Under the pieces are notes generated by a model. That model was given only the letters and a program-made list of their open reading frames with translations, searched no databases and was not told the DNA's origin. Position numbers and translations under genes: made by a program. This document shows, piece after piece, positions 1-10,318 of a DNA stretch of 38,365 nucleotides. The DNA is from JAJVIP01 sp964405835 (GTDB lineage: Bacteria; Elusimicrobiota; Elusimicrobia; F11), in NCBI GenBank assembly GCA_964405835.1, contig CAYOPN010000023.1, positions 1-38,365 on the forward strand, written 5' to 3'. Every line of letters begins with the position of its first letter. The first letter of the stretch is position 1.

Positions 1-19
1 GCGGTGAGGGTGGCGGTGG

Positions 20-23
<4 letters not shown>
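1..23 (-). CDS. tsf: Start of elongation factor Ts (partial)
   Basis: Only the first seven codons are inside the window, reading M-T-T-A-T-L-T. The ATG at 23..21 overlaps the rpsB stop TGA at 22..20 in an ATGA arrangement, which implies translational coupling. A GAGGAAG stretch about ten bases upstream, inside the rpsB end, could serve as ribosome binding site. The order rpsB then tsf is one of the most conserved in bacteria, so tsf (the nucleotide exchange factor for EF-Tu) is the natural reading. The identity rests on this synteny; seven residues are not diagnostic. Confidence 0.6.
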
Positions 24-832
<809 letters not shown>

Positions 833-928
833 TAACTTGTGTGACTCCTTAGTTTTTAAATTACTCACTGGAAGGAAGATTAACGAAACAACGGTGGGGA
901 TGATGCTCGTCGCCAAATGAGGGCCGGG

Positions 929-956
929 ATTATAGCAGAAAAGTGTTTTTTGGCAA
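929..956 (-). promoter_or_regulatory. Sigma-70-type promoter of rpsB-tsf
   Basis: Read on the minus strand, TTGCCA (956..951) and a perfect TATAAT (934..929) are separated by 16 bases. The element starts right after the stop codon of the giant gene at 962. The predicted RNA start near 922 leaves a leader of about 90 bases before the rpsB ATG at 832. rpsB leaders are known sites of S2 feedback control in enterobacteria; I did not identify a specific S2-binding fold here. Confidence 0.65.
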
Positions 957-961
957 CCGGC

Positions 962-3900
962 TTAGGCCTGTGACGCCACCATTCGACGGACCTTTTGAAT
1001 GGCACGCGCACCGACGGACGCCCTGGAATCGAGCGGAAAAAGCGATTCAAAACCTTCGGAGGTCTCCTCTTCCGTTGCGGCACCGTCCTTCCGGAGGAAA
1101 TCGCCGATACGCCGGTTAAGAAGCGCCTTCGGTCCAAGGATCTGACTTAGGGCTTGAGCGGGCAGGGTCCGCCGCGCATTTCGCGCTTCGATTGCTAGAT
1201 TGATTTTCTCATGGAGAGAGCCGCCGAGATGAACGCCTGTAAACATAATCGTCATCGCGATAAGGGCCGATAGGATTCCGAAACTATTGAAACCGGATTG
1301 GATGGAGAGCAGCACAAAAATCATCGCCAGCGCGATGACCGGCATAGCAAGAAGGCTGATGGAGGCGGTTCTCGTGGCCGCGAAAACAACCGGCCAATCG
1401 TGACTTTTGCCGCCCTCAGCAAGCTTGGCACCCATCCATTTATGGAGGATTACAGACAACGCTAGGAAGACACCGATAAAGACAACCGTTAACGACAGAA
1501 TCGAAAAATTCCCAATAAAACTCATCAACAGCACGCTCCAAACAACCATCGTGAGGCGACCTTCCCAGCGACCGGCTTGGGCGCTGTCTTTCCAAAAGGC
1601 TAACGCGCCGGGTTGGTCATGGTTCGTAATACGTGCCGCCAACATTTGGAGATAGGTAGAAAATTTATTTTCTACATTCGCTCCACCTTCAATAACTGTT
1701 TTGAATATCTTTTTCTTAACGGCCAAATCCCCCTCTTGCATTTGCTCGATCGTGAGTTCAGGCTCCCCCCCTTTATCCACGCGCGGTTGAGTCGCAAACT
1801 CGCTAACCAACGTTGTTACTTTAACCGGATGGATATGCGTATCCGGCCGTCCTTGACTCACGAGGCGGTCGCCGTCGTCAACGTTCGACCAAGGTTGAGA
1901 TAAACGAACCAAACGTGAAATGTGGAAGGGCACCCCGGGAATCTGAAACAGATTTATGGACGAACCAAGCAGAAAAGAAGTTCCGATGAGCACTTTCGGT
2001 TGAATTTCGCTTCGAAAACGTCGAATTCGTTCAAGGCGCTCCAGCGCCGACGCGTTCGACGTGCCGACGGCCGTTCCATCGCCAAACTTGTCGTTAATCA
2101 ATCCAACAACGCGCTCAATACCTTCCACAAAATCAAGAAGAACAACAACTTTTCCCTTTCTAGCGGTTTCTTCTCGAATAATATCGAACAAGGCTTGGAT
2201 TTTGGGGGTGACGGGAGTCAAATCGAAAACGGCCAGCTGCGGATCCTGCTCCGCAATGAGATTAAGAATACGAGGACGTCCCACCAACACGATGGGTTCC
2301 TCGTCTTGTAGAAACCGTACCAGGTTCGTCGCCGCCAAAGGCAAATCCTCATCCAAAACGCCCAGCGCGGCACCTTTGCCCATGACACGATTCACATGCG
2401 CCACCACATGTTTAATACCTGCATCCAAATTGACCATCGCGAGGATCTTTTTCCCCCGTTGTTGTTGCGCCTTCACGTGCTCTAGGAATTGATTGAGTTT
2501 TGCGTCATTGAGGTAATGTTCGGCGTCCATGACGATCAATGGATCAATACTTGCCCGTCTTTCTTGCTCAAGGCGGACAAAAATGTGGTCTGCTAGTTCC
2601 TTTTTCCCGGCTCTCCGATGAGTCGCAAGCCAGCCAGAAAAATTATCGCGCATCTCATGAAGAATCTCATCCTGATCAGGAGAATATTTAAGGCGGACAG
2701 TGTCGTACTCCGGATTTTTTATATCCGGCATCAGCACAGGGCGCCGCCAACGCACCATAACAGGGTCCATTGCCGCAAATAGTTGCTCAAGATCCAGCGC
2801 CAAAACTTCCTGAGCGTTCTTAAACTTGCGGTGGCGGACCCACGCCAGCGGTTCCGCGACGTCCTTGGCGCTTTTCACGACCAACCGGGCCGAGATACCA
2901 ATGTGATAGCGAGCCGGAATACTGATAATCGCGGGTCCCATTTGATTTTTCTTTGCCCGTCGCAGATTTTCTATTTCATCGATAATATGAGCGTCGGCTT
3001 TGAATTTTGTTAACAGATGAGGAAAATCGCGGCCCACTCCATAACTCACGATGAGAATAACGTTGCCCTGCTTCAAGGTTGCTTCCCGAATCTGTTCGCT
3101 TGCCTTTTTAATTTCTCTATCCACGACAACAATGGTCAAATCCTCTAAGTCCAATCGTTTCTTAAGTTCGTCCGCCACTGCGTATTTCGCTGAATTGGTC
3201 GTTGTATAGAGAAGACGTTTAACCGCATATTCGCCATTGCGTTTGCGAATATTGAAGGCGGCCAGAGCCGCTGTGATTGTTTTTGCCGTGCGGGCGTCGC
3301 TCGTCAAGAAAGCGCATCGTTCTTTCATGTTTTCAAGAGATTGAAGCATCTCCCAAACACTGTAGAGCTGCCCCGGCAACAAAGGTTCGTCATGTCCATC
3401 GACCGTCGCCTGAAATCCGCGCGGCTTGAACGGTCGAGCCTGTTTGTAGAAGTGGTACGCGTCTTCGACCAACCCTTGGAAAAACGGGTCCTCACTGTTT
3501 GCGGCAATTTGTGCTTTTAATGCTTTTAACCCCTGCTTCGATCCGGTTTCCTCATCACGACGCATCAATGGATAATAAAGATAACGCACCAATCGCTTAA
3601 GAACACGGCGTCTCTTTTCGGCCACACTTAAACCCAATTCCTCAATGAGCTTCTGAACGGAATCGGCGACGTCACGAACTTGTTCTTGAACATCTCCATC
3701 GCGGGAAATAGGGTTTGCCGTATTTCTCGTTTGGCTTGCCAACTCCGCGAAATGCTTACCCGCAACCGCTTCCACTTCCACTTCGGAAAATTCTCCCGGG
3801 TAAAGGTCCTCAATCAATTCTTTAACACCCTCTTTGTCCATACCGGAAGCTTCGATTAGCTTGTCCAAGCTTGTTCGACGAAAGAGGCGCTCCGGTTTGT

Positions 3901-6900
3901 TTTCGAGCAACAGCGTCGGCAGTATTTTTGAAATTACGGCACGGGGAGCAATTTGGTCAAACCACCCGAATGTGAACGCGAGCTTTAACTCTGCGATCAA
4001 CGACTCTCTCACGCTAGCAGCTCTCTGACGCTCCCCCTTCACCGCATCCAAAATTTCACCCTCCGACATCCCCTGGAAAATATACCGCAAGATTCTCAAT
4101 TGGAATTTGGAGAACCGCTCGCGAACCAATTCAAGCAACGAGTCTTCCTGTTGCTTCGTCAAAGAATCAGGGAGCACCATCGGTTCTTCTTCAATGTCGA
4201 GATCCGCTCGCATTGGACGTGCTGGTTCCGAATCAGCCAGATGAATACTTGTAGGCCCTTCTGTATCAAGGTGTTTTTCATAGATTTTTAAAACCGTACT
4301 TGGGTTCAATCTATTGAGTAATCCGTGAAAAAAGAATGAAAAACCAGCTGGTGTCCCTTCGTAATATTTTTCCGCTACTTGTGACATGTTCATCTCTATT
4401 CCGGAATCCAATCCATAGCGATCAGCAAGTATGTTTGGAGCTTCCGGTAACAGAGGCGGTGTCCACTTGGGAATCGCCGCTACTGCAGTTTTGAGATCGG
4501 ATCGCAATTCCTTCAAATTCAATTGCGCCTGTTTGAACGCCACAAGAGTTTCGGGTGATCCGTGCGTATCTGGAATTTCCTCAAATCTTCCGGGAAATGC
4601 TTCTTCGAGTGGAATGTTTTGTGAGTCGGCCACGTGCCGGAGCCGATTTTCAAACTCAGTGTAATCTGGACGTGCCCACAATTCAGCGAGAACGGTTTCA
4701 AGGGGCAACTCAAACACACCCATGGGAAGAGTTCTTGCATGTTGAACGGTTTGCCGCAGCACGTTCACGAGCAACTCGACTTGAGGAAGATAGACATTCC
4801 ATTCCTTCGACACCAATGAATTCATCGAGCGAGGCAGTCCAGTAAAAACTTTTTGATAAATGTGACGGGCCGATTGATGCCCTGCTATTCTATGACCTTC
4901 CAATTCTTCCACAAGAGATAGATTCGCTCGCCCGATAAAATCATCCAACGTCAGAGTGAATGACAATGGGAACCCCAGGATTTGAGGTGCAATCTTCTCC
5001 GCCAGGTAACGCATTGCGAAATAATATTCATACGCAACTTGAGTCGCTTTCGGCGCATAAATTTTTGAGAGCTGCAAAGACGCCTCTTTACTGCCGTCCG
5101 CCAATTGTTCCGACAACCGCAGAATACGACCTCTTTCTTCATCCTCTGCAATGTGTATTTCAGGAGAGCTGCTTCCCGCTGGGTCCAACTCTGCCTCTTC
5201 TTCATTGACCTGCGGTGAGGGAAAAGATGCTTGCGACAAACTTCTTTCACGCAAAGCGTTGTCAACCACCGGATCTTCAACGAGTCCGAGCGATTCCAAT
5301 ATCTCGTACATTCGAGACGGGGTTTCCAATTGCAATCCCGCCAACGCATCAAGATTTCCACCAAGATTTACAAATAAATCGGCCAAGCCTTGGCGTCGAG
5401 CGAGAGCTTGCCGTACCTCCGGATCGTTGGAAATCTTCATCGCTTTTGCTCGCGCCTGAACAGTTTTCAAAGGCAACCGTAAGTGGGAGGCGAGTCTCGA
5501 CATATCGCCTCCAACGCGAACAAAAATGTCTTTCCAGCGCGCCAGTTCCTGCTCTTCCCTCAAAGCCATCTCCTCCTTTTCTTTCAAACGCGCTTCTTGA
5601 GCTCTCTTTAAATGAAACTTTTCCTGAGTTGCTTTGACTTCGTCATCTTCAAGAATGCCGTAAGAATCCAGGAGATCTCGCGTTTTCTGCTGTGACAAAT
5701 TCATTGCTTTGGCAAGCACGGAAATATCGGTTTCGACTTCGATAAACCACTGCTTGTAATGCTCCCTATCGCGCAACCCCACATCGACATCATCCAGGAA
5801 AGCCTCATAGTCCAGAAAAACCTCTCCGAGATCTACCTCCATTTGATATGGGGTTTTACCTTCCTGCGCGGCTAGCTTTTCCAAACTGCCACTTTTGATG
5901 AAGGCCTTTCTCAGCCGCTTTCTTTCCATGGCCAATTTCACGTCTCCGTCTTCGGGAATCCCATAGGATTCAATCCGTCGTTTCATCATCTGCACCGGCT
6001 GAGAATGGAAATGAGCCAACTCCGCAATCTCACCTTCAACTTCAAGAAATTGTTTTTTGAGAAGGGCTCGCGCCAGCATCTTTTGCACGTCGGGGTCTTC
6101 GTCGAGGCCGAACCGTTGAACTTCGCGCCGAATGTCTGTCGGGAGCGCAAGCCAATCCTCGGCGACTTTTTCTAATTCCCCTTTCGCATCGAAAATGGCT
6201 TGTTTTAGTTCCGATCTTCTTCGCAAACCATCAACACCCTCGGCGGATTCTTGGATATTGAAGTGATTTACCCGGGCAACGATCTCATCGGGAGTTGTTC
6301 TAAAATGCTTGGCGATTTTCTCAATGTCGCCACCGGTTTTTAGGTAAGCGACGACCAAAATTACTTTTTCCCTCGCTTCAAGCACGTCCGGATCTTCGAG
6401 CAAACCATAGCGTTCCAATTCACCAATAACATAACGCTTGGTATTTCCAGGCCAAAACCGTTGTTTATAATACACATCAACATCGCCTGCGTCATTGATG
6501 AGGGCGGTTTTCCAATCCTCTCTTTTTGCCAAGTCCTCATTAAGGGGGCGATTCTCCGTAAAGCCGAAATAGTGAATGTCCGCCTGGACAACAGTGAGGC
6601 CCCTTCCTTCCAACTGAGCAATCCGCTCTGGATTTCCGCCAACCCGCACATAGACTTCTTGCAATTGAATTTTTTCTGCCATTTTCTTTGCGAGTTCCGG
6701 ACTGCCCAAAATCCCTAGGCGCTTAAGCTGAGCTTCCATTTCGGTGTTTGACTTACGTTTATGATCGGCGAGCTTAAACACCTTTCGGTCAACGCGAATG
6801 AAATCTCTCATTAATTCATATCGAAGTTCCTCGAAACGAACAGCTTCAATAACAACATCTTCCTCAAGAACTCCTAATCGTTCGGCGCTTTCTCGAATCT

Positions 6901-9900
6901 CCTCAACACTTTTACCGAGTTGGCCGGCAATCGCGTCAACCTCACTTTTATGCTGAACGTACGCCGCCACAAGTATTTCTCTTTGTTTCAAAGCATCCTT
7001 CGTATCGTTTGCAAAAGGAATATGGAACTCCTCGAGCGTGTCATCTACGGACGTGCGAGTAATGTTTTTCCAATTGCTAAATTTCGCGAACGCCGAGAAC
7101 TCTCCCATAGTGCGAAAAAGTCTTTCCACGTCACCACCCACTCGAACATATTCATCCCGCAATTGATTTCGTCGTATCTCTCTTGCCAAAAGAGGGTTGC
7201 CTAAAAGGCCCAACTCCTCAAGAAAGTCGTAAATATCGTCAACATTCTTTCCTTCTCGCCGCGCTATTTTTTCATAGTCACCGCCTTCCAGGACATATAT
7301 GGGGAGAAGTCGGGACCGCTCTTGCAATTTCCACAGAACATCCTGCTCATAAGGAATGTCGAAATGTTCAAGGTCACGAAACACCTCCCTCATCCGCATT
7401 CCCATCAATGTCGCCACACGTTGCTCATCACCCCCGGCCCTGATATAGGCTTTCTTTAACCTGTCTCTTCTCTCCAACTGGGAATCCATATCGCTATCAT
7501 TGGCAATACGAAACCATGAAATCTGCGCCTCGATTTGGTACCGGGGCTCTCGTAGGTGAAGAACTATTTTCGCTACGTCTCCATCCGCTCGAATAAAATT
7601 CTGTTTTAGCTGAGATCGTCGCTCCAACGCTTCCACCACATCGGGATCATTTGGAATTCCAAATTTGTTGAGTTTGCTGCTCATAACCTGTCTGACAATC
7701 CCTTCTTCATGTGCCAATTGTTTGTTGTCCCCACCCGTCTGCATAAACCTCTCTTTCAAGCGAACCTTGATGTCATGGTCCGCTTGCTTCTTCGGCACAT
7801 CTCTATCGTTGGCAATATCGAACCATGAAATCTCAGCCTCGATTTGATACTTGGGCTGTCGGAAACGGCGAGCCATTTCCGCAATGTCCGCCTTCGTCTG
7901 AATAAAACCTTCCTTTAGCTTCACTCGTCTTTCCAGGGCTTCAACCGCATCCGGATCGCTGGCAATTCCAAGAGTGGCGATTTTCTTCTGTATCTTCGCA
8001 ACAGAAATCCACTCTTCGACCGCCATTTTTCTTTTGTCTCCGCCGTTCCGCATGTAACTATCTTTTAAACGATCCCTTTCAGTGGGCTGCCTGGAAAGCG
8101 CCCGCCAACCAAGCAAAACAGCAACAAAGTCCGCGCCGATGTGCGCCGGAAACACCCCAATACCGACGGCAAGTACATTGGACAGGTTTTCGATATTGGA
8201 AAAACTTAGCGACGTGTTCGCAGCCATGAAGAACATGAGGCCGACTTGAATAAGAAGAATGAACGACCACATGAGTGCGTATCCCATTCCCAGCTGGACC
8301 CAGTCAGAAACGGTTTTGGGTTTGTGGGTCGCAACAATCCAAAACGGGTTCAATACATTCCAGTGTTCTGTTCTCCACGGGCGGAGGACTTCGTCTCTCC
8401 GTTCCCATCGAACCCGCACAAACTCGCCGGCCCGGTCGAACAAACCGTAGAGATTTCCTTTTGGATATTCGGTCGTTACCTCCCCTTCATGTCCGTTGGA
8501 TTTTGCTTGCAGATCATAAAGCGCCAATGTAACGGCATTGTTTAAAGGGATCGGCGATTCAGCCAGAAAAAGCTTTTCTCCGTTAAACAACTGATCCAAT
8601 GGTGTTTTTTCCTGGGCAAATACATTGAGATAGGCCGAGCCGCTTTTTAAATCGACCTTGGTTATTTTTGGAGAGAATGTGATGGTCGTCAAACCCGCCG
8701 AGTGGAGGCGACTGCCAATTCCCGCTGAATGGAAACCGCCGGTGACAAGGATGGCCACATCGGTGTTTGAAGCGGCCATTGCTTTCAGAAGATTTTCGGA
8801 CATGGCCCGGTCTCGCGCTTCGGCTTCAACGTAAAATCTTTCAAAAGACGAAAGATTTAGCCTATGGTCTATAGTCCATTGACCATGGACTGTTGCCTTA
8901 TAACTTTCCCAGGCATCTTTGGTCAGGCTGAAGTCGAGCAATTTTCCAGCAAGAAAGAGCTGCTCCGATTCGTCGATCAACTGCCGTTCGCTTTGGTTCC
9001 GCACCAAAGAAGCAACCACGGTCGCCTCCGCCTTCTTGAGATCCCCAAAAATATTTTCGGCATTAATAAGGTCGGTGAGAGCGACATACCGGAGATAAGC
9101 ATCCATAGCAGGAAACCGGGACAAGAGGACTCCCTTCTGCACACACAAGGTTTTTAAGCCGGAATAAAAATTAACGTGAGAAATATTTCCCAAACGGTAC
9201 GCAACGCCGGCCGCCATCAACGCTTGAGTCTGCGGGGCGTCCAACTTCACCAACAATTCGGAAATCAATCGCACTCGCTCGGCTTCGACAGTGATGAAAT
9301 TCAACGACGATTCAAGACGAAGAGCTTGGAGGAATATTTCGAGGGCCGAAGGCAGTTCCACGGTTGTTCGCGATAGGAACTCAACATAGCTTCCCAATGA
9401 CAGACTTCCATCCCGATACGATTGCGCTCGGAGATCGAACTCGTAAAGCGCTGGATTAAGGGTCGTTTTTTTTCTGTCCGCGAGCTGAACCTTTAACGAA
9501 TTCACCCGCTGCTTGTACGCTTCAGCATTGGTGGAAGACGTTTTGTAAGCATCGACATTGGCTTTGTAATGGACGGGATCATCGATTCCGACAATTGCAG
9601 GGATTGGTTTCTCATTCGTGAACGCGGCGAAGATCGGTCCCGAGATTTTGTTTTCGCGGAACAGGTAATTGGCAACCTTGCCGGTTGAATTTTTCGGGAA
9701 CGCGCGGAACGCCGTAAGATCGATGGGCGTGGTTGCGCCTTCCAACGCGATGAGACCGACGCGCTGGCTATCGATCAACGCTTGAACCGTTTTCGCAATG
9801 TTCCGCTGTGCTTCCGCATTTCGGTGAACGTCTTGGATATGGATCACAACTTTGTTCGCGTTTTTTCCGGCCGGCACCGAAACGTTGCGGACCGTTCCAT

Positions 9901-10153
9901 ACGTTGCCGGCAAACTTTCAAAAAGAGGAATCAGTTGCGACGCAATGGCCTTCGGAAGTGTTTTTTCAATTTCCTGCGGTAGCGAGGGTTTGACGGCGGG
10001 AAGCTGGCGGAGAATCTGAGCGGAGTCGACGAGCGATTGGCGGCGTTGCTCCCACATTCCCGTTTCCGGCTTGTGAGCAAACGTGCAATTTGTGGCGAAA
10101 TAAATCGCAGATATCGTCGTCGATAAGATGCGAACGAGAAGGCGTTTCCCCAT
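962..10153 (-). CDS. Giant multidomain membrane protein: ChaN/TraB-like domain, tandem HTH repeats, SNF2-like helicase remnant
   Basis: This is an unbroken 3063-codon gene with no close relative I can name. (1) Residues 1-26 look like a signal peptide or anchor (KRLLVR then a hydrophobic run ending CTFA). (2) Residues ~95-500 recall ChaN/TraB/erythromycin-esterase-like folds, with H105, H110, E138 (ALEGA) and H475 (TGGFHSAG) as possible site residues. (3) Two hydrophobic segments lie at ~622-648 and ~658-683. (4) About 18 repeats of ~52 residues span ~691-1637. (5) Sigma-region-2-like and region-4-like stretches lie near 1700-1765 and 2000-2055. (6) A SNF2-type helicase layout spans ~2260-2770: SDARTAKTIT as altered motif I, IIDEIENL as altered motif II, VDDGDRLVSQGRPD as altered motif VI. 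(7) Four membrane spans lie at ~2863-2973. The DNA is visibly more A+T-rich than its neighbours. No Shine-Dalgarno is seen; the start is supported by the signal-like N-terminus. Function unknown; domain calls are by eye. Confidence 0.88.
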   Translation of the reverse strand: MGKRLLVRILSTTISAIYFATNCTFAHKPETGMWEQRRQSLVDSAQILRQLPAVKPSLPQEIEKTLPKAIASQLIPLFESLPATYGTVRNVSVPAGKNANKVVIHIQDVHRNAEAQRNIAKTVQALIDSQRVGLIALEGATTPIDLTAFRAFPKNSTGKVANYLFRENKISGPIFAAFTNEKPIPAIVGIDDPVHYKANVDAYKTSSTNAEAYKQRVNSLKVQLADRKKTTLNPALYEFDLRAQSYRDGSLSLGSYVEFLSRTTVELPSALEIFLQALRLESSLNFITVEAERVRLISELLVKLDAPQTQALMAAGVAYRLGNISHVNFYSGLKTLCVQKGVLLSRFPAMDAYLRYVALTDLINAENIFGDLKKAEATVVASLVRNQSERQLIDESEQLFLAGKLLDFSLTKDAWESYKATVHGQWTIDHRLNLSSFERFYVEAEARDRAMSENLLKAMAASNTDVAILVTGGFHSAGIGSRLHSAGLTTITFSPKITKVDLKSGSAYLNVFAQEKTPLDQLFNGEKLFLAESPIPLNNAVTLALYDLQAKSNGHEGEVTTEYPKGNLYGLFDRAGEFVRVRWERRDEVLRPWRTEHWNVLNPFWIVATHKPKTVSDWVQLGMGYALMWSFILLIQVGLMFFMAANTSLSFSNIENLSNVLAVGIGVFPAHIGADFVAVLLGWRALSRQPTERDRLKDSYMRNGGDKRKMAVEEWISVAKIQKKIATLGIASDPDAVEALERRVKLKEGFIQTKADIAEMARRFRQPKYQIEAEISWFDIANDRDVPKKQADHDIKVRLKERFMQTGGDNKQLAHEEGIVRQVMSSKLNKFGIPNDPDVVEALERRSQLKQNFIRADGDVAKIVLHLREPRYQIEAQISWFRIANDSDMDSQLERRDRLKKAYIRAGGDEQRVATLMGMRMREVFRDLEHFDIPYEQDVLWKLQERSRLLPIYVLEGGDYEKIARREGKNVDDIYDFLEELGLLGNPLLAREIRRNQLRDEYVRVGGDVERLFRTMGEFSAFAKFSNWKNITRTSVDDTLEEFHIPFANDTKDALKQREILVAAYVQHKSEVDAIAGQLGKSVEEIRESAERLGVLEEDVVIEAVRFEELRYELMRDFIRVDRKVFKLADHKRKSNTEMEAQLKRLGILGSPELAKKMAEKIQLQEVYVRVGGNPERIAQLEGRGLTVVQADIHYFGFTENRPLNEDLAKREDWKTALINDAGDVDVYYKQRFWPGNTKRYVIGELERYGLLEDPDVLEAREKVILVVAYLKTGGDIEKIAKHFRTTPDEIVARVNHFNIQESAEGVDGLRRRSELKQAIFDAKGELEKVAEDWLALPTDIRREVQRFGLDEDPDVQKMLARALLKKQFLEVEGEIAELAHFHSQPVQMMKRRIESYGIPEDGDVKLAMERKRLRKAFIKSGSLEKLAAQEGKTPYQMEVDLGEVFLDYEAFLDDVDVGLRDREHYKQWFIEVETDISVLAKAMNLSQQKTRDLLDSYGILEDDEVKATQEKFHLKRAQEARLKEKEEMALREEQELARWKDIFVRVGGDMSRLASHLRLPLKTVQARAKAMKISNDPEVRQALARRQGLADLFVNLGGNLDALAGLQLETPSRMYEILESLGLVEDPVVDNALRERSLSQASFPSPQVNEEEAELDPAGSSSPEIHIAEDEERGRILRLSEQLADGSKEASLQLSKIYAPKATQVAYEYYFAMRYLAEKIAPQILGFPLSFTLTLDDFIGRANLSLVEELEGHRIAGHQSARHIYQKVFTGLPRSMNSLVSKEWNVYLPQVELLVNVLRQTVQHARTLPMGVFELPLETVLAELWARPDYTEFENRLRHVADSQNIPLEEAFPGRFEEIPDTHGSPETLVAFKQAQLNLKELRSDLKTAVAAIPKWTPPLLPEAPNILADRYGLDSGIEMNMSQVAEKYYEGTPAGFSFFFHGLLNRLNPSTVLKIYEKHLDTEGPTSIHLADSEPARPMRADLDIEEEPMVLPDSLTKQQEDSLLELVRERFSKFQLRILRYIFQGMSEGEILDAVKGERQRAASVRESLIAELKLAFTFGWFDQIAPRAVISKILPTLLLENKPERLFRRTSLDKLIEASGMDKEGVKELIEDLYPGEFSEVEVEAVAGKHFAELASQTRNTANPISRDGDVQEQVRDVADSVQKLIEELGLSVAEKRRRVLKRLVRYLYYPLMRRDEETGSKQGLKALKAQIAANSEDPFFQGLVEDAYHFYKQARPFKPRGFQATVDGHDEPLLPGQLYSVWEMLQSLENMKERCAFLTSDARTAKTITAALAAFNIRKRNGEYAVKRLLYTTTNSAKYAVADELKKRLDLEDLTIVVVDREIKKASEQIREATLKQGNVILIVSYGVGRDFPHLLTKFKADAHIIDEIENLRRAKKNQMGPAIISIPARYHIGISARLVVKSAKDVAEPLAWVRHRKFKNAQEVLALDLEQLFAAMDPVMVRWRRPVLMPDIKNPEYDTVRLKYSPDQDEILHEMRDNFSGWLATHRRAGKKELADHIFVRLEQERRASIDPLIVMDAEHYLNDAKLNQFLEHVKAQQQRGKKILAMVNLDAGIKHVVAHVNRVMGKGAALGVLDEDLPLAATNLVRFLQDEEPIVLVGRPRILNLIAEQDPQLAVFDLTPVTPKIQALFDIIREETARKGKVVVLLDFVEGIERVVGLINDKFGDGTAVGTSNASALERLERIRRFRSEIQPKVLIGTSFLLGSSINLFQIPGVPFHISRLVRLSQPWSNVDDGDRLVSQGRPDTHIHPVKVTTLVSEFATQPRVDKGGEPELTIEQMQEGDLAVKKKIFKTVIEGGANVENKFSTYLQMLAARITNHDQPGALAFWKDSAQAGRWEGRLTMVVWSVLLMSFIGNFSILSLTVVFIGVFLALSVILHKWMGAKLAEGGKSHDWPVVFAATRTASISLLAMPVIALAMIFVLLSIQSGFNSFGILSALIAMTIMFTGVHLGGSLHEKINLAIEARNARRTLPAQALSQILGPKALLNRRIGDFLRKDGAATEEETSEGFESLFPLDSRASVGARAIQKVRRMVASQA
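5243..8083 (-). repeat. About 18 tandem ~156-bp coding repeats (Fis/HTH_8-like) inside the giant gene
   Basis: The translated repeats share a pattern: a basic or aromatic helix (RLKxxYIRxGGD), a second helix (xxxIAxxxG), a third helix (xxVxxxLxxFGI), and a linker such as PNDPDVVEALERR. Period is 48-63 residues, averaging about 52. Clear units begin RDRLKDSYMRNGGD, VKLKEGFIQTKAD, VRLKERFMQTGGD, SQLKQNFIRADGD, DRLKKAYIRAGGD, SRLLPIYVLEGGD and NQLRDEYVRVGGD, and continue to RQGLADLFVNLGGN. The pattern closely resembles the Fis-type helix-turn-helix at the end of NtrC-like activators (xxxTGGNxxxAAxxLGIxxxxLxxKLxxYGI). DNA-level identity between units is low, so these are old duplications. Confidence 0.75.
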
Positions 10154-10207
10154 GGTACAAGTCTAAGAAAGTCGCCTTAATTTCGCCTTTATTTGGCGTT
10201 AATTTTC

Positions 10208-10236
10208 CCTATAAGCATGTAACAAAACCGTTACAA
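10208..10236 (-). promoter_or_regulatory. Possible promoter with overlapping 18-bp dyad upstream of the giant gene
   Basis: On the minus strand TTGTAA (10236..10231) and TATAGG (10213..10208) are spaced by 17 bases; each matches the sigma-70 consensus at four of six positions. A perfect inverted repeat, TGTAAC-N6-GTTACA, occupies 10218-10235 and so overlaps the -35 box and most of the spacer, the usual place for a repressor operator. A short CGCC-N7-GGCG hairpin (10184-10198) lies further on, in the predicted leader. The region separates two divergently transcribed genes, so a regulator bound here could act on both. Confidence 0.35.
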
Positions 10237-10318
10237 AATCTCCGATGGTTCTGAGGGATGCCTTTTTCCCTGATTTCCGTCGACAATATACGGAAAATAG
10301 ATTAGGATCCCCGGCCTT

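Noticed and set aside
880..1137. Small minus-strand ORF over the rpsB promoter
   Set aside because: It overlaps the end of the giant gene in another frame, is Arg/Pro-rich, and shows no recognisable motif.
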